DNA from: GCA-2737725 sp965229355
GTDB taxonomy: Bacteria; Pseudomonadota; Alphaproteobacteria; Rhodospirillales; Rhodospirillaceae
DNA length: 64,000 nt
Assembly: GCA_965229355.1 (NCBI GenBank)
Contig: OZ245869.1
Coordinates: 372,001 to 436,000, forward strand
Direction: 5' to 3'
The notes under the pieces are model-generated. The model made no database searches and was not told the origin of the DNA. It saw nothing but the letters and a program-made list of their open reading frames with translations. The stretch's first letter is position 1. Each line of letters opens with the position of its first letter. The translations under genes and the position numbers were made by a program. Positions 1 through 8,177 of the stretch are shown in pieces.

Positions 1-695
1 ATTGGCAACGCGCCATGGAAAATTCGCTGGACCCTGCGCACACTGAATTCGTCCACCCGTCGATGGGTTACCAGGGTGACCGCGAAGATTACGAAGTGCC
101 GGATTTGCAAATCAACGAGCACGAGTGGGGCGTGGGCACGATGACTCAATTCGTCTCCCCTGACTTGCCGCACGAAAAAATGCGCGGGCTGAAAGGCGAA
201 GGCCAGATGGAAGCAGGCTCCACCACCTGGGGCATCGGACAATCTGTCACCCGCCTGCATTTCACGCCGGTGATGTGGGCGCACCAATACACCTACACCA
301 CGCCGATTGATGATTTTCACTTCAAGCGTTGGTTCGTACAGGGCCGCAACTTCCGCATCGAAGAACACATGGATGCGCCTGTGAACGAGCGCAACTTGGT
401 GATCGTCGAGCAGGATAAGGTTGTGGTCACCCGCATCGAACCATTCAACACGCCGATGTCATCCACTGAAGAAGTGATGGTGAAATCGGATACCGTGATT
501 GTGCGATTCCGTGAGAAGCTGAAATCCTTCACCGCAAAGGGTTGGAAGATTGACGTCGATCAGGTCAATGCGATGAAGACTAAAAAAGCCTACGCGATTC
601 CCTCACCGGCACGCCGCACCAACAAAGGTTGGGCGCTTGATCCGGTGCCGACTGTGAAAGTAGATGCGGTCGCACCGTCAGTTGCGGCTGAGTAA
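1..695 (+). CDS. Rieske non-haem iron oxygenase alpha subunit, C-terminal part (5' cut by window)
   Basis: The C-terminal catalytic half of an aromatic-ring or C-H hydroxylating oxygenase. The frame is open from base 3 before the first ATG (base 15), and those residues align with residues 148 onward of the complete paralogue at 10656-11780, so the gene starts outside the window. The mononuclear iron motif N-x2-D-x2-H-x4-H is visible in the first 18 codons (ENSLDPAHTEFVH). The tail 'AIPSPARR...GW.LDPVPTV' is also shared with the paralogue. The Rieske [2Fe-2S] domain lies upstream and cannot be seen. The reaction is hydroxylation or demethylation using electrons from a separate reductase; the substrate is unknown. 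Confidence 0.9.
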   Translation, partial: WQRAMENSLDPAHTEFVHPSMGYQGDREDYEVPDLQINEHEWGVGTMTQFVSPDLPHEKMRGLKGEGQMEAGSTTWGIGQSVTRLHFTPVMWAHQYTYTTPIDDFHFKRWFVQGRNFRIEEHMDAPVNERNLVIVEQDKVVVTRIEPFNTPMSSTEEVMVKSDTVIVRFREKLKSFTAKGWKIDVDQVNAMKTKKAYAIPSPARRTNKGWALDPVPTVKVDAVAPSVAAE

Positions 696-726
696 AAAGC
701 GCACAATGAATGTATGAGATGAGGAG

Positions 727-2103
727 CTATCCAAGCTCCTCATCATAGCTTCCGATATCATCTCCAAAAATCTTACGAAGCCTTTCCAAAACGTCACGGT
801 CTAAATCTGTGTTTGCATATTTCTTAAGTACGGACGCGAGCAAGTCGGCCACATGGAATGCATTCGGATGAGTTGGCGGGAGTTTATGGCGAATAATTTC
901 TATCGCAGTATGGAGAGTCTGCTTGGCGGCCTCTAATCTTTTAGTCTTGATAAGCAACTTCGCGTAAAAATGAAGATCACGAGCATAATGAGGATGCTGA
1001 TCACCAAATAGCGCTAAATCAGTTTCCAATACCAATTTAAATAGCCTTTCCGCCTCGTCATACTTTTTTTGTATTCTTAAGTTCTCAGCCAAGCTGTTTA
1101 AGATAGTGACGTACCGCTCATCTTTCTGACCCACATTAGCTTCAATTAACTCTAAAGCCTTTCGCTGCAATGGTTCAGCGAAGATTGGTTCATCTTTAAG
1201 AATATGCATGTTAGCTAGGTTGGCTAAACTTCCTGCATAATCCATTGTATTGTTAAGCTTGAGTTCTTCCTGAATCTTGAGTGAATTTTTTAACCGAGAA
1301 ATAGCCTCATCAACATGCCCCATGTCATACAATTGGGCGGCTAAGTTGTTAGTTAGCATAGCGAATTCAATATTTTGCTCTCCAGAGCGTTCTTTAGTAA
1401 GAGCGAGCAATTCCATTGTTGCCTGTGCGGCAGCCTCATAAGCACCAATCTTATGAAGATAAATACTGGCTTTATGCAAAGCGGCATCGTGCTTTGATAA
1501 GATATATGATCTTTGGTAATGATTTGCGGCCCCCGCCCAATCAACTCTTTCCTCAGCTATTAGGCCTAGGCCAAAAGCGATTTGTGCAGCACGATCTAAT
1601 ACTGGTTCCTGTTGCTTTTGCAGATCCACCAAAATTGCTTCAGCTTTTGAGGTATCGCCATCTTGGATAGCCGCAATAGCATCCATGATTATTTTATTAT
1701 TGGCATCATATCCTACGCTGCAAAGAGTATTCTCAAGCTGCTTAATTTTACTAATTGCTTCTGAATATGCCGCTTCAATATTTGATAAACGCGCGATCAA
1801 CTCTCCTTTTTGAGCCTCTAAAGCTTGTCGCTCGAGTCCTGAAGTTTGGAGAATTTGGTTACTTACTTCAGCTTCCCTTACGCGCAACCTTCTATCGTAT
1901 TCTTCAATCGTTAGGCTTATTCTCCCAACCGATCCCTTCTGGGAAACGACTTTCTTTTTGCGCTTTGCCAAATTTCGGATGGTGAATACTGCCGCCCCAA
2001 TAATCGAAGCGATACACGCGCCAATTATCGCAAAAGCACCTTGGCGCGTTTCATCACCCACGAAAGAAATCAAAGCCTCAAATTGCTCGAGGATCCAATC
2101 CAT
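727..2103 (-). CDS. Membrane-anchored coiled-coil/TPR protein
   Basis: A 458-residue protein of unknown function. Residues about 20-45 form one hydrophobic segment (AFAIIGACIASIIGAAVFTI), followed by a basic stretch (RNLAKRKKKVV) that predicts an anchored protein with its bulk in the cytoplasm. Residues about 60-130 are heptad-rich and likely coiled coil. From about 160 to the end there are kinesin-light-chain-like tetratricopeptide repeats ('YAGSLANLANMH', 'YVTILNSLAENLRIQKKYDEAERL'), usually protein-binding. The gene looks clearly more AT-rich than its neighbours, stands alone between convergent and co-oriented metabolic genes, and has only a weak ribosome site. It may have been acquired horizontally. 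A partner or signalling role is inference only. Confidence 0.8.
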   Translation of the reverse strand: MDWILEQFEALISFVGDETRQGAFAIIGACIASIIGAAVFTIRNLAKRKKKVVSQKGSVGRISLTIEEYDRRLRVREAEVSNQILQTSGLERQALEAQKGELIARLSNIEAAYSEAISKIKQLENTLCSVGYDANNKIIMDAIAAIQDGDTSKAEAILVDLQKQQEPVLDRAAQIAFGLGLIAEERVDWAGAANHYQRSYILSKHDAALHKASIYLHKIGAYEAAAQATMELLALTKERSGEQNIEFAMLTNNLAAQLYDMGHVDEAISRLKNSLKIQEELKLNNTMDYAGSLANLANMHILKDEPIFAEPLQRKALELIEANVGQKDERYVTILNSLAENLRIQKKYDEAERLFKLVLETDLALFGDQHPHYARDLHFYAKLLIKTKRLEAAKQTLHTAIEIIRHKLPPTHPNAFHVADLLASVLKKYANTDLDRDVLERLRKIFGDDIGSYDEELG

Positions 2104-2159
2104 AATTTTTCCGAATAAAATTTATAAAAATCATAGCAATAAACGCATCTCAATTCATT

Positions 2160-3815
2160 TTACTTCTTGCTGATGCGATACAGCACGTTGTCGATATCGC
2201 CTGTCACGTAAATCGCACCGTCTTTTGTCACTGTGACACCAGTTGGCAAAAACGGTGCGGGCACGTGATCCCCCACATCCAAACCAATACTTAAATTCTC
2301 GGCCAGAACTTCCAGGGGCTTTTTGCCCTTCGGATCAATCGCGACCACACGTTTGGCGCCAACTTCCGCGACAATCAAACGGCCATCTGTGCCTTGTGCG
2401 ATACCCTCGGGGCGCTTGAGGCCCCGAGCAATAATGGTGCGCTCGTTGGTTTTGGTATCAACCCGGCTTAAGTCACCATTGAGATATTGGCCCTTCTTGC
2501 GGTCCTTCTTGCCGTACTCGGTGACATAGAACACGCCGTCACCCGCATTCACCAAACCTACCGGGCCTTCCAAGCCCCAGGCGGCTTGCTTGCGCGTGTG
2601 CGGTTCATCGTTGGCCACATGCATCAAACGGTCACTGCCAAAGTCGGCGACCACAAAGCCATCGGCCACAGGTTCGATCTCATAAGGTGCTGCAAACCCC
2701 GGCAGATTGGCCACAAGCTTACCCGTGCTGCGCTCAATAATTTGCACCACACCGAACGGCCAGAAGTTCGAGAGAATGTAGTGATCACCCGAAACCGCCA
2801 AGCCCGTCGCCCCCGCAACACCAGGGCCGCGTGGAATGGGCGTGACGTTGCCACCCGCTGGGTCCACGATGCGCGGGCCCCACGAGTCCGCGAGCACAAT
2901 TTGCTCGTGGCCATCTTTTTCAATCACAGTCGCTGTACCAGGGGCCGCGATATTGCCCCACGTGATGCGGCGCGTGGCCCCCGTTTCTGGGTTCACTTCT
3001 GTGATGCCGTTAAAGGCAGAGCTTGAGACATAAATAAAATCGTTCGGTGCAATCGCCAGATTGTCTGCTGGTGGCGGAACGGTGGCGAGCAACTGGCGCG
3101 ATTTGCCGTCAGATGACAGCCGCATTAATTCACCGGTCACATAATCCAACGCGATCATGCGGCCTTTGGAATCAAGGTTGACCGCAGCCGGTTGCATGAA
3201 GCCTGTTGCCACGTCCGTCATGGCGCCGGTTTCGATGTTCACCTTTACGATCTTGCCTTTGAAGAACAACGGGCCATACAGCGCATTGTCTTTGCCGATT
3301 TCAAACCCGTTCAGACCGCCGATTTTTTCGGCCACCACACGCGGCGGCGCATCGGAGTTGGTCAGGTCGATTTCGTACAAGCCATCGCCGCCAAAAATGC
3401 GCGTCACAAACAAGCGGCCATCTTTGGTGTAGTTAATCGAATTCACGCCCGGCATGTCTTTCGCCAGCGTGACAATGCGGCCCTCAGGCGTGCGTGCAAG
3501 AATTGACGCGAACCCACCAGCGGTCCACGCCAATGTGCCATCGGGCCCAAACGCTAAATCATCCGCAGTGCCTTTGGGTGTTCCGACATATGTTGTGACC
3601 TCGCCGCTTTTAATATCAACGCGGTAAATGGAATGGCCGGTCAAGCTGGCCGCATACAACGCGCCATCAGGGCCAAACGTCAGCCCATGCACACCATGCA
3701 TCGGCGACGGCGCAACAACAACTTCGGTTTTATAAGCGGGTGCAGCCTGTGCTGTAACTGACACGCTGAATGCAAACGCACATCCCAGCAGGGCACTCAG
3801 TTTTGCGAATGACAT
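2160..3815 (-). CDS. Secreted SMP-30/NHL-type beta-propeller protein
   Basis: A 551-residue exported protein. A signal peptide covers residues 1-24 (ends TAQA-AP). The rest is a series of blades with the recurrent pattern 'G.DGALY..', 'DLAFGPDGTLAW', 'GLNGFEIGKDNALYGP' and 'GIAQGTDGRLIVAEVG', as in SMP-30/gluconolactonase and NHL-like six-bladed propellers. At over 500 residues it is longer than a single SMP-30 domain (about 300), so it probably holds two propellers or one large one. Such folds often hydrolyse lactones, but catalytic residues cannot be assigned here and it may only bind ligands. The start is supported by an AGAGG element about 10 bases upstream. The gene diverges from the S10 peptidase across the parS-bearing region. 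Confidence 0.75.
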   Translation of the reverse strand: MSFAKLSALLGCAFAFSVSVTAQAAPAYKTEVVVAPSPMHGVHGLTFGPDGALYAASLTGHSIYRVDIKSGEVTTYVGTPKGTADDLAFGPDGTLAWTAGGFASILARTPEGRIVTLAKDMPGVNSINYTKDGRLFVTRIFGGDGLYEIDLTNSDAPPRVVAEKIGGLNGFEIGKDNALYGPLFFKGKIVKVNIETGAMTDVATGFMQPAAVNLDSKGRMIALDYVTGELMRLSSDGKSRQLLATVPPPADNLAIAPNDFIYVSSSAFNGITEVNPETGATRRITWGNIAAPGTATVIEKDGHEQIVLADSWGPRIVDPAGGNVTPIPRGPGVAGATGLAVSGDHYILSNFWPFGVVQIIERSTGKLVANLPGFAAPYEIEPVADGFVVADFGSDRLMHVANDEPHTRKQAAWGLEGPVGLVNAGDGVFYVTEYGKKDRKKGQYLNGDLSRVDTKTNERTIIARGLKRPEGIAQGTDGRLIVAEVGAKRVVAIDPKGKKPLEVLAENLSIGLDVGDHVPAPFLPTGVTVTKDGAIYVTGDIDNVLYRISKK

Positions 3816-4010
3816 TATAACGAACCTCTTTTGACTGATGGGTGCGAGATATGCGGGCGCGCAGGACTATACCCCGGATCAGGGGTGCGCCAAGTAAACT
3901 CGTTGCAAGATCAGGGGATTTAAAGTGCCGGCGTTTTGCGCTGCAATAGATACACGCTCTTCAGCGCTGGTATTTTACGTGTTCTCAAATTGTGTGAATT
4001 GTGTGCACCG

Positions 4011-4019
4011 TTCTCCACA
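4011..4019 (+). promoter_or_regulatory. DnaA-box-like sequence, copy 1
   Basis: TTCTCCACA differs by one base from the consensus DnaA box TTATCCACA. It is part of an exact 12-base direct repeat whose second copy starts 100 bases downstream. Assignment as a DnaA site is inference. Confidence 0.35.
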
Positions 4020-4110
4020 TAATTCTTTTCCACGTAGCTCTGGAAAACCCACCAGGTTTCCCTGTTATTTTCCTGCAATTTGCAGGGGCATAATTGCCAC
4101 ACCAAAAACG

Positions 4111-4119
4111 TTCTCCACA
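4111..4119 (+). promoter_or_regulatory. DnaA-box-like sequence, copy 2
   Basis: Second copy of TTCTCCACA inside the exact 12-mer repeat, 26 bases before the parS palindrome. The same one-base difference from the DnaA consensus applies. Confidence 0.35.
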
Positions 4120-4144
4120 TTCTCGATCAGCGTTGTTCGCGCAT

Positions 4145-4160
4145 TGTTTCACGTGAAACA
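4145..4160. promoter_or_regulatory. parS: parS centromere site (ParB binding)
   Basis: TGTTTCACGTGAAACA is a perfect 16-bp palindrome identical to the widely conserved chromosomal parS consensus bound by ParB. The symmetry extends to 18 bp (4144-4161). parS sites usually lie within a small part of the chromosome around the replication origin. No parA, parB, gidA or gidB is present in this window. Confidence 0.85.
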
Positions 4161-4263
4161 ATTTGTGCATCTTAAATTTACACCATCCTGAAACCGCTTT
4201 GATTCGACAATCACAGCCCCCCGGCCCTAAGCTTGACCCAAACACGTATCCCTGGGGGACTTC

Positions 4264-5820
4264 ATGAACATTCGGTTTTACGCGGCGATTGCCGTGATGG
4301 GATTTGCATTGGCGGCAGCACCACTTGCATTGGTGCACGCACAAGAAGACGCTGCCAAAGAAAAACCCGACGATAAAAAAGATGAAAAGAAAGACGACAA
4401 AAGCGACAAGAAAGACACGCCGAAAGTTTTCACGCGTGAATTTTCTGGCACGTTTAACGGCGCAACAATCACCTACGTTGCAACGGCCAGCGAAACATTT
4501 TTGAAGAACGACAAAGACGAGAACATCGCCTCGATGTTCACAACGTCTTACACGAAAAAAGATACAGCTGACGCCCGCACGCGGCCGGTCACATTTGTGT
4601 TCAATGGCGGCCCGGGTTCTGCATCGCTGTGGCTGCACATGGGCGTGTTTGGTCCAAAGCGCGTGGTGGTGCCAAGTGATGGCAAGCCTGCGGGTGCCGC
4701 GCCCTACAACGTCGCGGATAACCCCTTAAGCATTTTAGATGTGACGGACTTGGTGTTCATCGACCCCGTCGGTACCGGCTATTCCATTCCGCTGGGCAAA
4801 GCCAAGGGCGAAGACTTCTGGGGCGTGAAGGAAGACGCTGATTCTATCGCGCAGTTCATTCGCATTTGGATCACGAAGAATGGCCGCTGGAATTCGCCGA
4901 AATACATTTCGGGAGAAAGTTACGGCACCACCCGTGCGGCGCGTTTGGTTCCGGCGCTGCAAGGGGGCTGGAACGGCATCACGGTGAATGGCGTGATTTT
5001 GATTTCATCGATTCTGGATTTCCACACCGCCGACTTCAACAAAGGCAACGATATGCCGTATGTGGGCTACTTGCCCACCTACGCTGCATCAGCGTGGTTC
5101 CATGGCAAAGTGACCCCGAAGCCCGCCAGCCTGGAAGACTTCGTACAGCAAGCGCGCGACTTCGCTGTGAATGAATATTCGGTGGCATTGTTGAAGGGCT
5201 CGAAACTGAAAGGCGATGAGCGCAAAGCCATCGTTTCAAAATTGGCCTACTTCACAGGGCTGTCTGAAACCTACATCGAGCAAGCTGACTTGCGCGTTGA
5301 TGCCAGCCGCTTCCAAAAGCAGTTGTTACGTGATCGCAGCCTCGTCGTTGGGCGGTTTGATTCGCGCTACACCGGTAAAGACTACGACGACGCGGGCGAG
5401 CGGTTTGAAAACGACCCCTCGGGCTACGGCATCGATGGCGCATACGTGACGGCGGTGAACGACTACCTCACCCGCTCGCTGAAAGTGAATTTCGATCGCC
5501 GCTATCGCATTCTGGAAGGTGAGCCGGGCTCGAAATGGAAATGGAGTGAACGCGGTGGCTGGGCCACACACACCAACGTGGCACCTCATTTAGGCAAAGC
5601 GATGCGCGAAAATTCCGATTTCCGCGTCTACCAGGCCAACGGGTACTACGACATGGCCACCCCCATGTTCGCGACCGAGCTGACCATGGCCAACAACGGC
5701 ATCGATCCGGCCAAGGTGACCATGAGTTCCTTCGAGGCGGGCCACATGCTGTATACACATGAGCCGTCGCTCAAACGCCTGGCCTCCGAAGTTCGGGCAT
5801 TTATTAAGGCAGGCCAGTAA
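4264..5820 (+). CDS. Secreted S10-family serine carboxypeptidase-like protein
   Basis: A 518-residue exported hydrolase of the peptidase S10 group (alpha/beta-hydrolase fold). A signal peptide spans residues 1-27 (ends VHAQ). Residues 28-55 are a highly charged Lys/Asp/Glu linker. The oxyanion region 'FNGGPGSAS' is at about 113-121, the nucleophile Ser219 sits in GESYG, Asp463 in 'GYYDMATP' and His494 in 'AGHMLY', so the catalytic triad is complete. Family members remove C-terminal residues from peptides or act as acyltransferases. The start has a GGGGGAC ribosome site. The gene stands alone and an inverted repeat follows it. Its role is probably periplasmic peptide turnover. Confidence 0.88.
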   Translation: MNIRFYAAIAVMGFALAAAPLALVHAQEDAAKEKPDDKKDEKKDDKSDKKDTPKVFTREFSGTFNGATITYVATASETFLKNDKDENIASMFTTSYTKKDTADARTRPVTFVFNGGPGSASLWLHMGVFGPKRVVVPSDGKPAGAAPYNVADNPLSILDVTDLVFIDPVGTGYSIPLGKAKGEDFWGVKEDADSIAQFIRIWITKNGRWNSPKYISGESYGTTRAARLVPALQGGWNGITVNGVILISSILDFHTADFNKGNDMPYVGYLPTYAASAWFHGKVTPKPASLEDFVQQARDFAVNEYSVALLKGSKLKGDERKAIVSKLAYFTGLSETYIEQADLRVDASRFQKQLLRDRSLVVGRFDSRYTGKDYDDAGERFENDPSGYGIDGAYVTAVNDYLTRSLKVNFDRRYRILEGEPGSKWKWSERGGWATHTNVAPHLGKAMRENSDFRVYQANGYYDMATPMFATELTMANNGIDPAKVTMSSFEAGHMLYTHEPSLKRLASEVRAFIKAGQ

Positions 5821-5861
5821 CCAACCAGGCACTTCGCCTAGCATTGACACCATTGCTTCGA

Positions 5862-5894
5862 CCAAGACGCGGGCGGCCACAGCCTGCGTCTTGG
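5862..5894. terminator. Inverted repeat after the S10 peptidase gene
   Basis: CCAAGACGC at 5862-5870 pairs perfectly with GCGTCTTGG at 5886-5894 across a 15-base loop. It lies 42 bases after the stop codon. There is no T-run, so it is either a processing or stability stem or a weak terminator. Confidence 0.4.
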
Positions 5895-5966
5895 ATTCAG
5901 GCCCGCGATTTCTAGAATGCGGCCACATTTCTAATCACCCGATTTCAAACTCAAGGATTCTGGCCC

Positions 5967-7544
5967 ATGGCCCCCAAAGACGTGTCATCCCACCCCCTCA
6001 TTCCGCGCCTGGTGCAGGCCGTTGGGCCAGAGAATGTGCTGACCAGTGCGGAAGACCGCCAGTTCTACAGCCATGACGTTTACCGCCAGATTGAAACACC
6101 ATTAGCCGTCGTGCGCCCCGGCTCGATTGAAGAACTCGCCCGCGTCGTTGGCACCGCGACATCTGAAGGTGTTGCGATTGTTCCACGCGGCGGTGGTGCG
6201 TCGTACTCGGACGGCTACTGCGCCACGACTGAAGACTCGATTTCGATTGATACAACACGGCTGAACAAAATCACCGTCAACGCGCGCGACATGTATGTGA
6301 CAGTTGAGTCAGGTGTCACTTGGGCCGAGTTGTACGAGACCTTAAGCAAGCAAGGTTTGCGCACACCGTTCTGGGGTCCGTTCTCTGGGCTCAAAGCCAC
6401 CGTCGGTGGTTCGATGTCACAAGGCTCGGTGTCGCTGGGTTCAAGCTTGTACGGTGTCTCGGCTGACTCAGTGCTCAATGTTGAGATCGTACTGGCAGAC
6501 GGCACGATTTTGAAAACGGGTTCGAACGCTGCTGCCAACGGCACGCCGTTCTTCCGTCATTATGGCCCCGACTTGTCAGGCCTGTTCACCGGCGATGCCG
6601 GTGCGATGGGCGTAAAAGCCCGCATTACACTGCGCTTGATCAAACATCCGCCGGTAAAGATGTCGGTGTCGTTCGGGTTCCAAAACTTTGAAGGCATGGC
6701 TGCTGGGATGGAAGCCGCTGCCAAAGAAGGTGTCGTGGCCGATAGCTTTGGTTTGAATCCGCGCCTCCAAAAAGCATGGCTGGGTCGCACCAACATGAAG
6801 CAAAGCATGGATGCGGCGTTCAACGTTTACAAAACCGCGCGCAATCCAATCGACGGCTTGTTCAAACTTGTCCGCATGGCCATCGCGGGCAAAAGCTTCT
6901 TGGATAAATCGGAATACTCCGCGCACTTCATCTGCGAAGGCGTGGACGAGTCACACGTGCGCAGCTTGGCTGGTGCTGTTCGCAAAGCCGTTGAGCCGCA
7001 TGGCGTAGAAGTGCCCAACACCATTCCGACCGTTGTGGCCTCGATGCCGTTCATGCCGCTGTACCCAATCATGGGGCCGAATGGTGAGCGTTGGGTGCCT
7101 CTCCATGGCATTCTCCCGTTCTCAGCTGTGAAGGGCTTTCACGACAAGCTGACTTCGTTCCATCAAAAGTACGCAGCGCAAATGGAACAGCACAAAATCG
7201 TCACGGCGGCGATGTTCACAACCATCTCGACCATGGGCTTCTTGTACGAGCCAGTGTTCTATTGGGAAGACAAGCGCCACCTCTATCACGACCGCTACCT
7301 GCCGCAGGAATTCCTGAGCCAACTGCCGACCTACGGCGAAAACCCCGAGGGTCGCAAACTGGTGGAAGAAATGCGCGCCGGCATCCGCGAACTGTTCGCC
7401 AGCTGTGGTGCCGTTCATTTGCAGGTCGGCAAAAGCTATCCCTACATGCAGGGCCGCGATGCCCGGAACGCCGAGATGCTGAAATCCGTGAAGTCCCTGC
7501 TGGATCCGAAGCATCTCGTGAACCCAGGCAGCTTAGGCCTGTAA
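5967..7544 (+). CDS. FAD-linked oxidase (vanillyl-alcohol-oxidase/cresol-dehydrogenase fold)
   Basis: A 525-residue flavoprotein. The N-terminal FAD-binding domain shows 'PRGGGASYSDG' at about 74-84, 'GVTWAELYETL' and 'ATVGGSMSQGSVSLGSSLYG' at about 145-164, the pattern of the PCMH-type FAD fold. The C-terminal half fits the cap domain of D-lactate dehydrogenase, 4-cresol dehydrogenase and vanillyl alcohol oxidases, and ends in the typical 'LLDPKHLVNPGSLG'. It oxidises an alcohol, hydroxyacid or phenolic side chain; the substrate is not readable. There is no signal peptide, so it is cytoplasmic. The gene stands alone, with a hairpin after the stop. The start has an AAGGA element about 10 bases away, which is not decisive. 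Confidence 0.85.
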   Translation: MAPKDVSSHPLIPRLVQAVGPENVLTSAEDRQFYSHDVYRQIETPLAVVRPGSIEELARVVGTATSEGVAIVPRGGGASYSDGYCATTEDSISIDTTRLNKITVNARDMYVTVESGVTWAELYETLSKQGLRTPFWGPFSGLKATVGGSMSQGSVSLGSSLYGVSADSVLNVEIVLADGTILKTGSNAAANGTPFFRHYGPDLSGLFTGDAGAMGVKARITLRLIKHPPVKMSVSFGFQNFEGMAAGMEAAAKEGVVADSFGLNPRLQKAWLGRTNMKQSMDAAFNVYKTARNPIDGLFKLVRMAIAGKSFLDKSEYSAHFICEGVDESHVRSLAGAVRKAVEPHGVEVPNTIPTVVASMPFMPLYPIMGPNGERWVPLHGILPFSAVKGFHDKLTSFHQKYAAQMEQHKIVTAAMFTTISTMGFLYEPVFYWEDKRHLYHDRYLPQEFLSQLPTYGENPEGRKLVEEMRAGIRELFASCGAVHLQVGKSYPYMQGRDARNAEMLKSVKSLLDPKHLVNPGSLGL

Positions 7545-7558
7545 TGGAATATCGCGAA

Positions 7559-7588
7559 CCCCTTGGATTCTTTGCAGAATCTAAGGGG
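7559..7588. terminator. Hairpin downstream of the FAD oxidase
   Basis: CCCCTT-G-GATTC and GAATC-T-AAGGGG form an 11-pair stem with one mismatch and a 6-base loop, 15 bases after the stop. There is no long T-run. It probably ends the upstream transcript. Confidence 0.5.
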
Positions 7589-7785
7589 TGGGCGCCATCT
7601 CATTGACTTTTCAAGGCATTTCGCTATTTGTAGTGGTGCCATCGACGTTTTGGCTTGCTTGAGTAGGCTACCCGACCCGCTACACGCGCCTTAGGGCTTT
7701 CCCGCGACCGCAAACCCCAAAATTCGAGACAAGCCGCACCTTCTTTTGAGGGAGCGGTATTTTATATCTACAACGGAGAGAACTA

Positions 7786-7989
7786 ATGGCTAGCGGTACT
7801 GTGAAATGGTTCAACAAAGTTAAGGGCTTCGGCTTCATCCAACCGTCCGACGGTGGCAAAGATGTGTTCGTGCACATCACCGCTGTTGAGCGCGCTGGTC
7901 TCGATTCCCTGAACGAGAACCAAAAGGTCAGCTACGAACTGATGACCGAACGCGGTAAGACGGCTGCGACGAACTTGAAAGCCGAATAA
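7786..7989 (+). CDS. Cold-shock domain protein (CspA family)
   Basis: A 67-residue single cold-shock domain, the usual length for CspA-type RNA chaperones that melt mRNA structure. The nucleic-acid-binding motifs are both present: RNP1 'KGFGFI' (about residues 13-18) and RNP2 'VFVHI' (about 28-32). A strong ribosome site, GGAGAG, sits 6 bases before the ATG, and an intrinsic terminator follows at 8013-8045, so it is a monocistronic unit. The 5' region from 7589 to 7785 has no other gene and could be the long regulatory leader typical of csp mRNAs, but no specific thermosensor fold can be assigned by eye. Confidence 0.96.
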   Translation: MASGTVKWFNKVKGFGFIQPSDGGKDVFVHITAVERAGLDSLNENQKVSYELMTERGKTAATNLKAE

Positions 7990-8012
7990 TTCTGACGTCG
8001 ATCAGAGTTTTG

Positions 8013-8045
8013 AAAACGGCGGTCCCTTCGGGGGCCGCCGTTTTT
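8013..8045 (+). terminator. Intrinsic terminator of the cold-shock gene
   Basis: AAAACGGCGG pairs with CCGCCGTTTT around a GC-rich TTCG-containing loop, followed by a T-run. Confidence 0.9.
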
Positions 8046-8073
8046 GTTTGCGCGCGCGGGATTGCACCCATTC

Positions 8074-8081
8074 TGTATACA
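8074..8081. promoter_or_regulatory. TGTATACA operator (predicted GntR site) in the DUF1838 gene promoter
   Basis: Palindromic TGTATACA in the context TTCTGTATACAAAA, 97 bases before the start codon. The same core with the same TCT flank occurs at 8179, 16138 and 16201. Confidence 0.6.
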
Positions 8082-8177
8082 AAATTGTTTCCGGTCAGCG
8101 GTCAGTTGTAAGTTACCACTCCCCTTTGGCAGAATAGCGCCGCAAAGATGCGCTTATGGTTTTTGGGGAGTTCCAGA

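Larger units (their letters stand above)
3816..4263. other. 448-bp non-coding region: candidate partition/origin-like segment
   Basis: There is no convincing gene here; the reverse-strand open frame that crosses it is Cys/Arg-rich and has no start signal. It holds a perfect parS at 4145-4160, the exact 12-mer CGTTCTCCACAT at 4009-4020 and again at 4109-4120, a related TTTTCCACG at 4026-4034, and a CCTGCAA/TTGCAGG palindrome at 4072-4086. It must also carry the promoters of the two divergent flanking genes. Confidence 0.6.

Noticed and set aside
3985..4638. A 217-codon minus-strand open frame crossing the parS region and the S10 gene start
   Set aside because: It is a Cys/Arg/Phe-rich low-complexity translation without a start signal, and would overlap the signal peptide of a sound gene.
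5750..5757. A TGTATACA match in the S10 peptidase gene
   Set aside because: It lies inside coding sequence (Leu-Tyr-Thr codons) without the TCT flank shared by the four promoter sites. Chance match.
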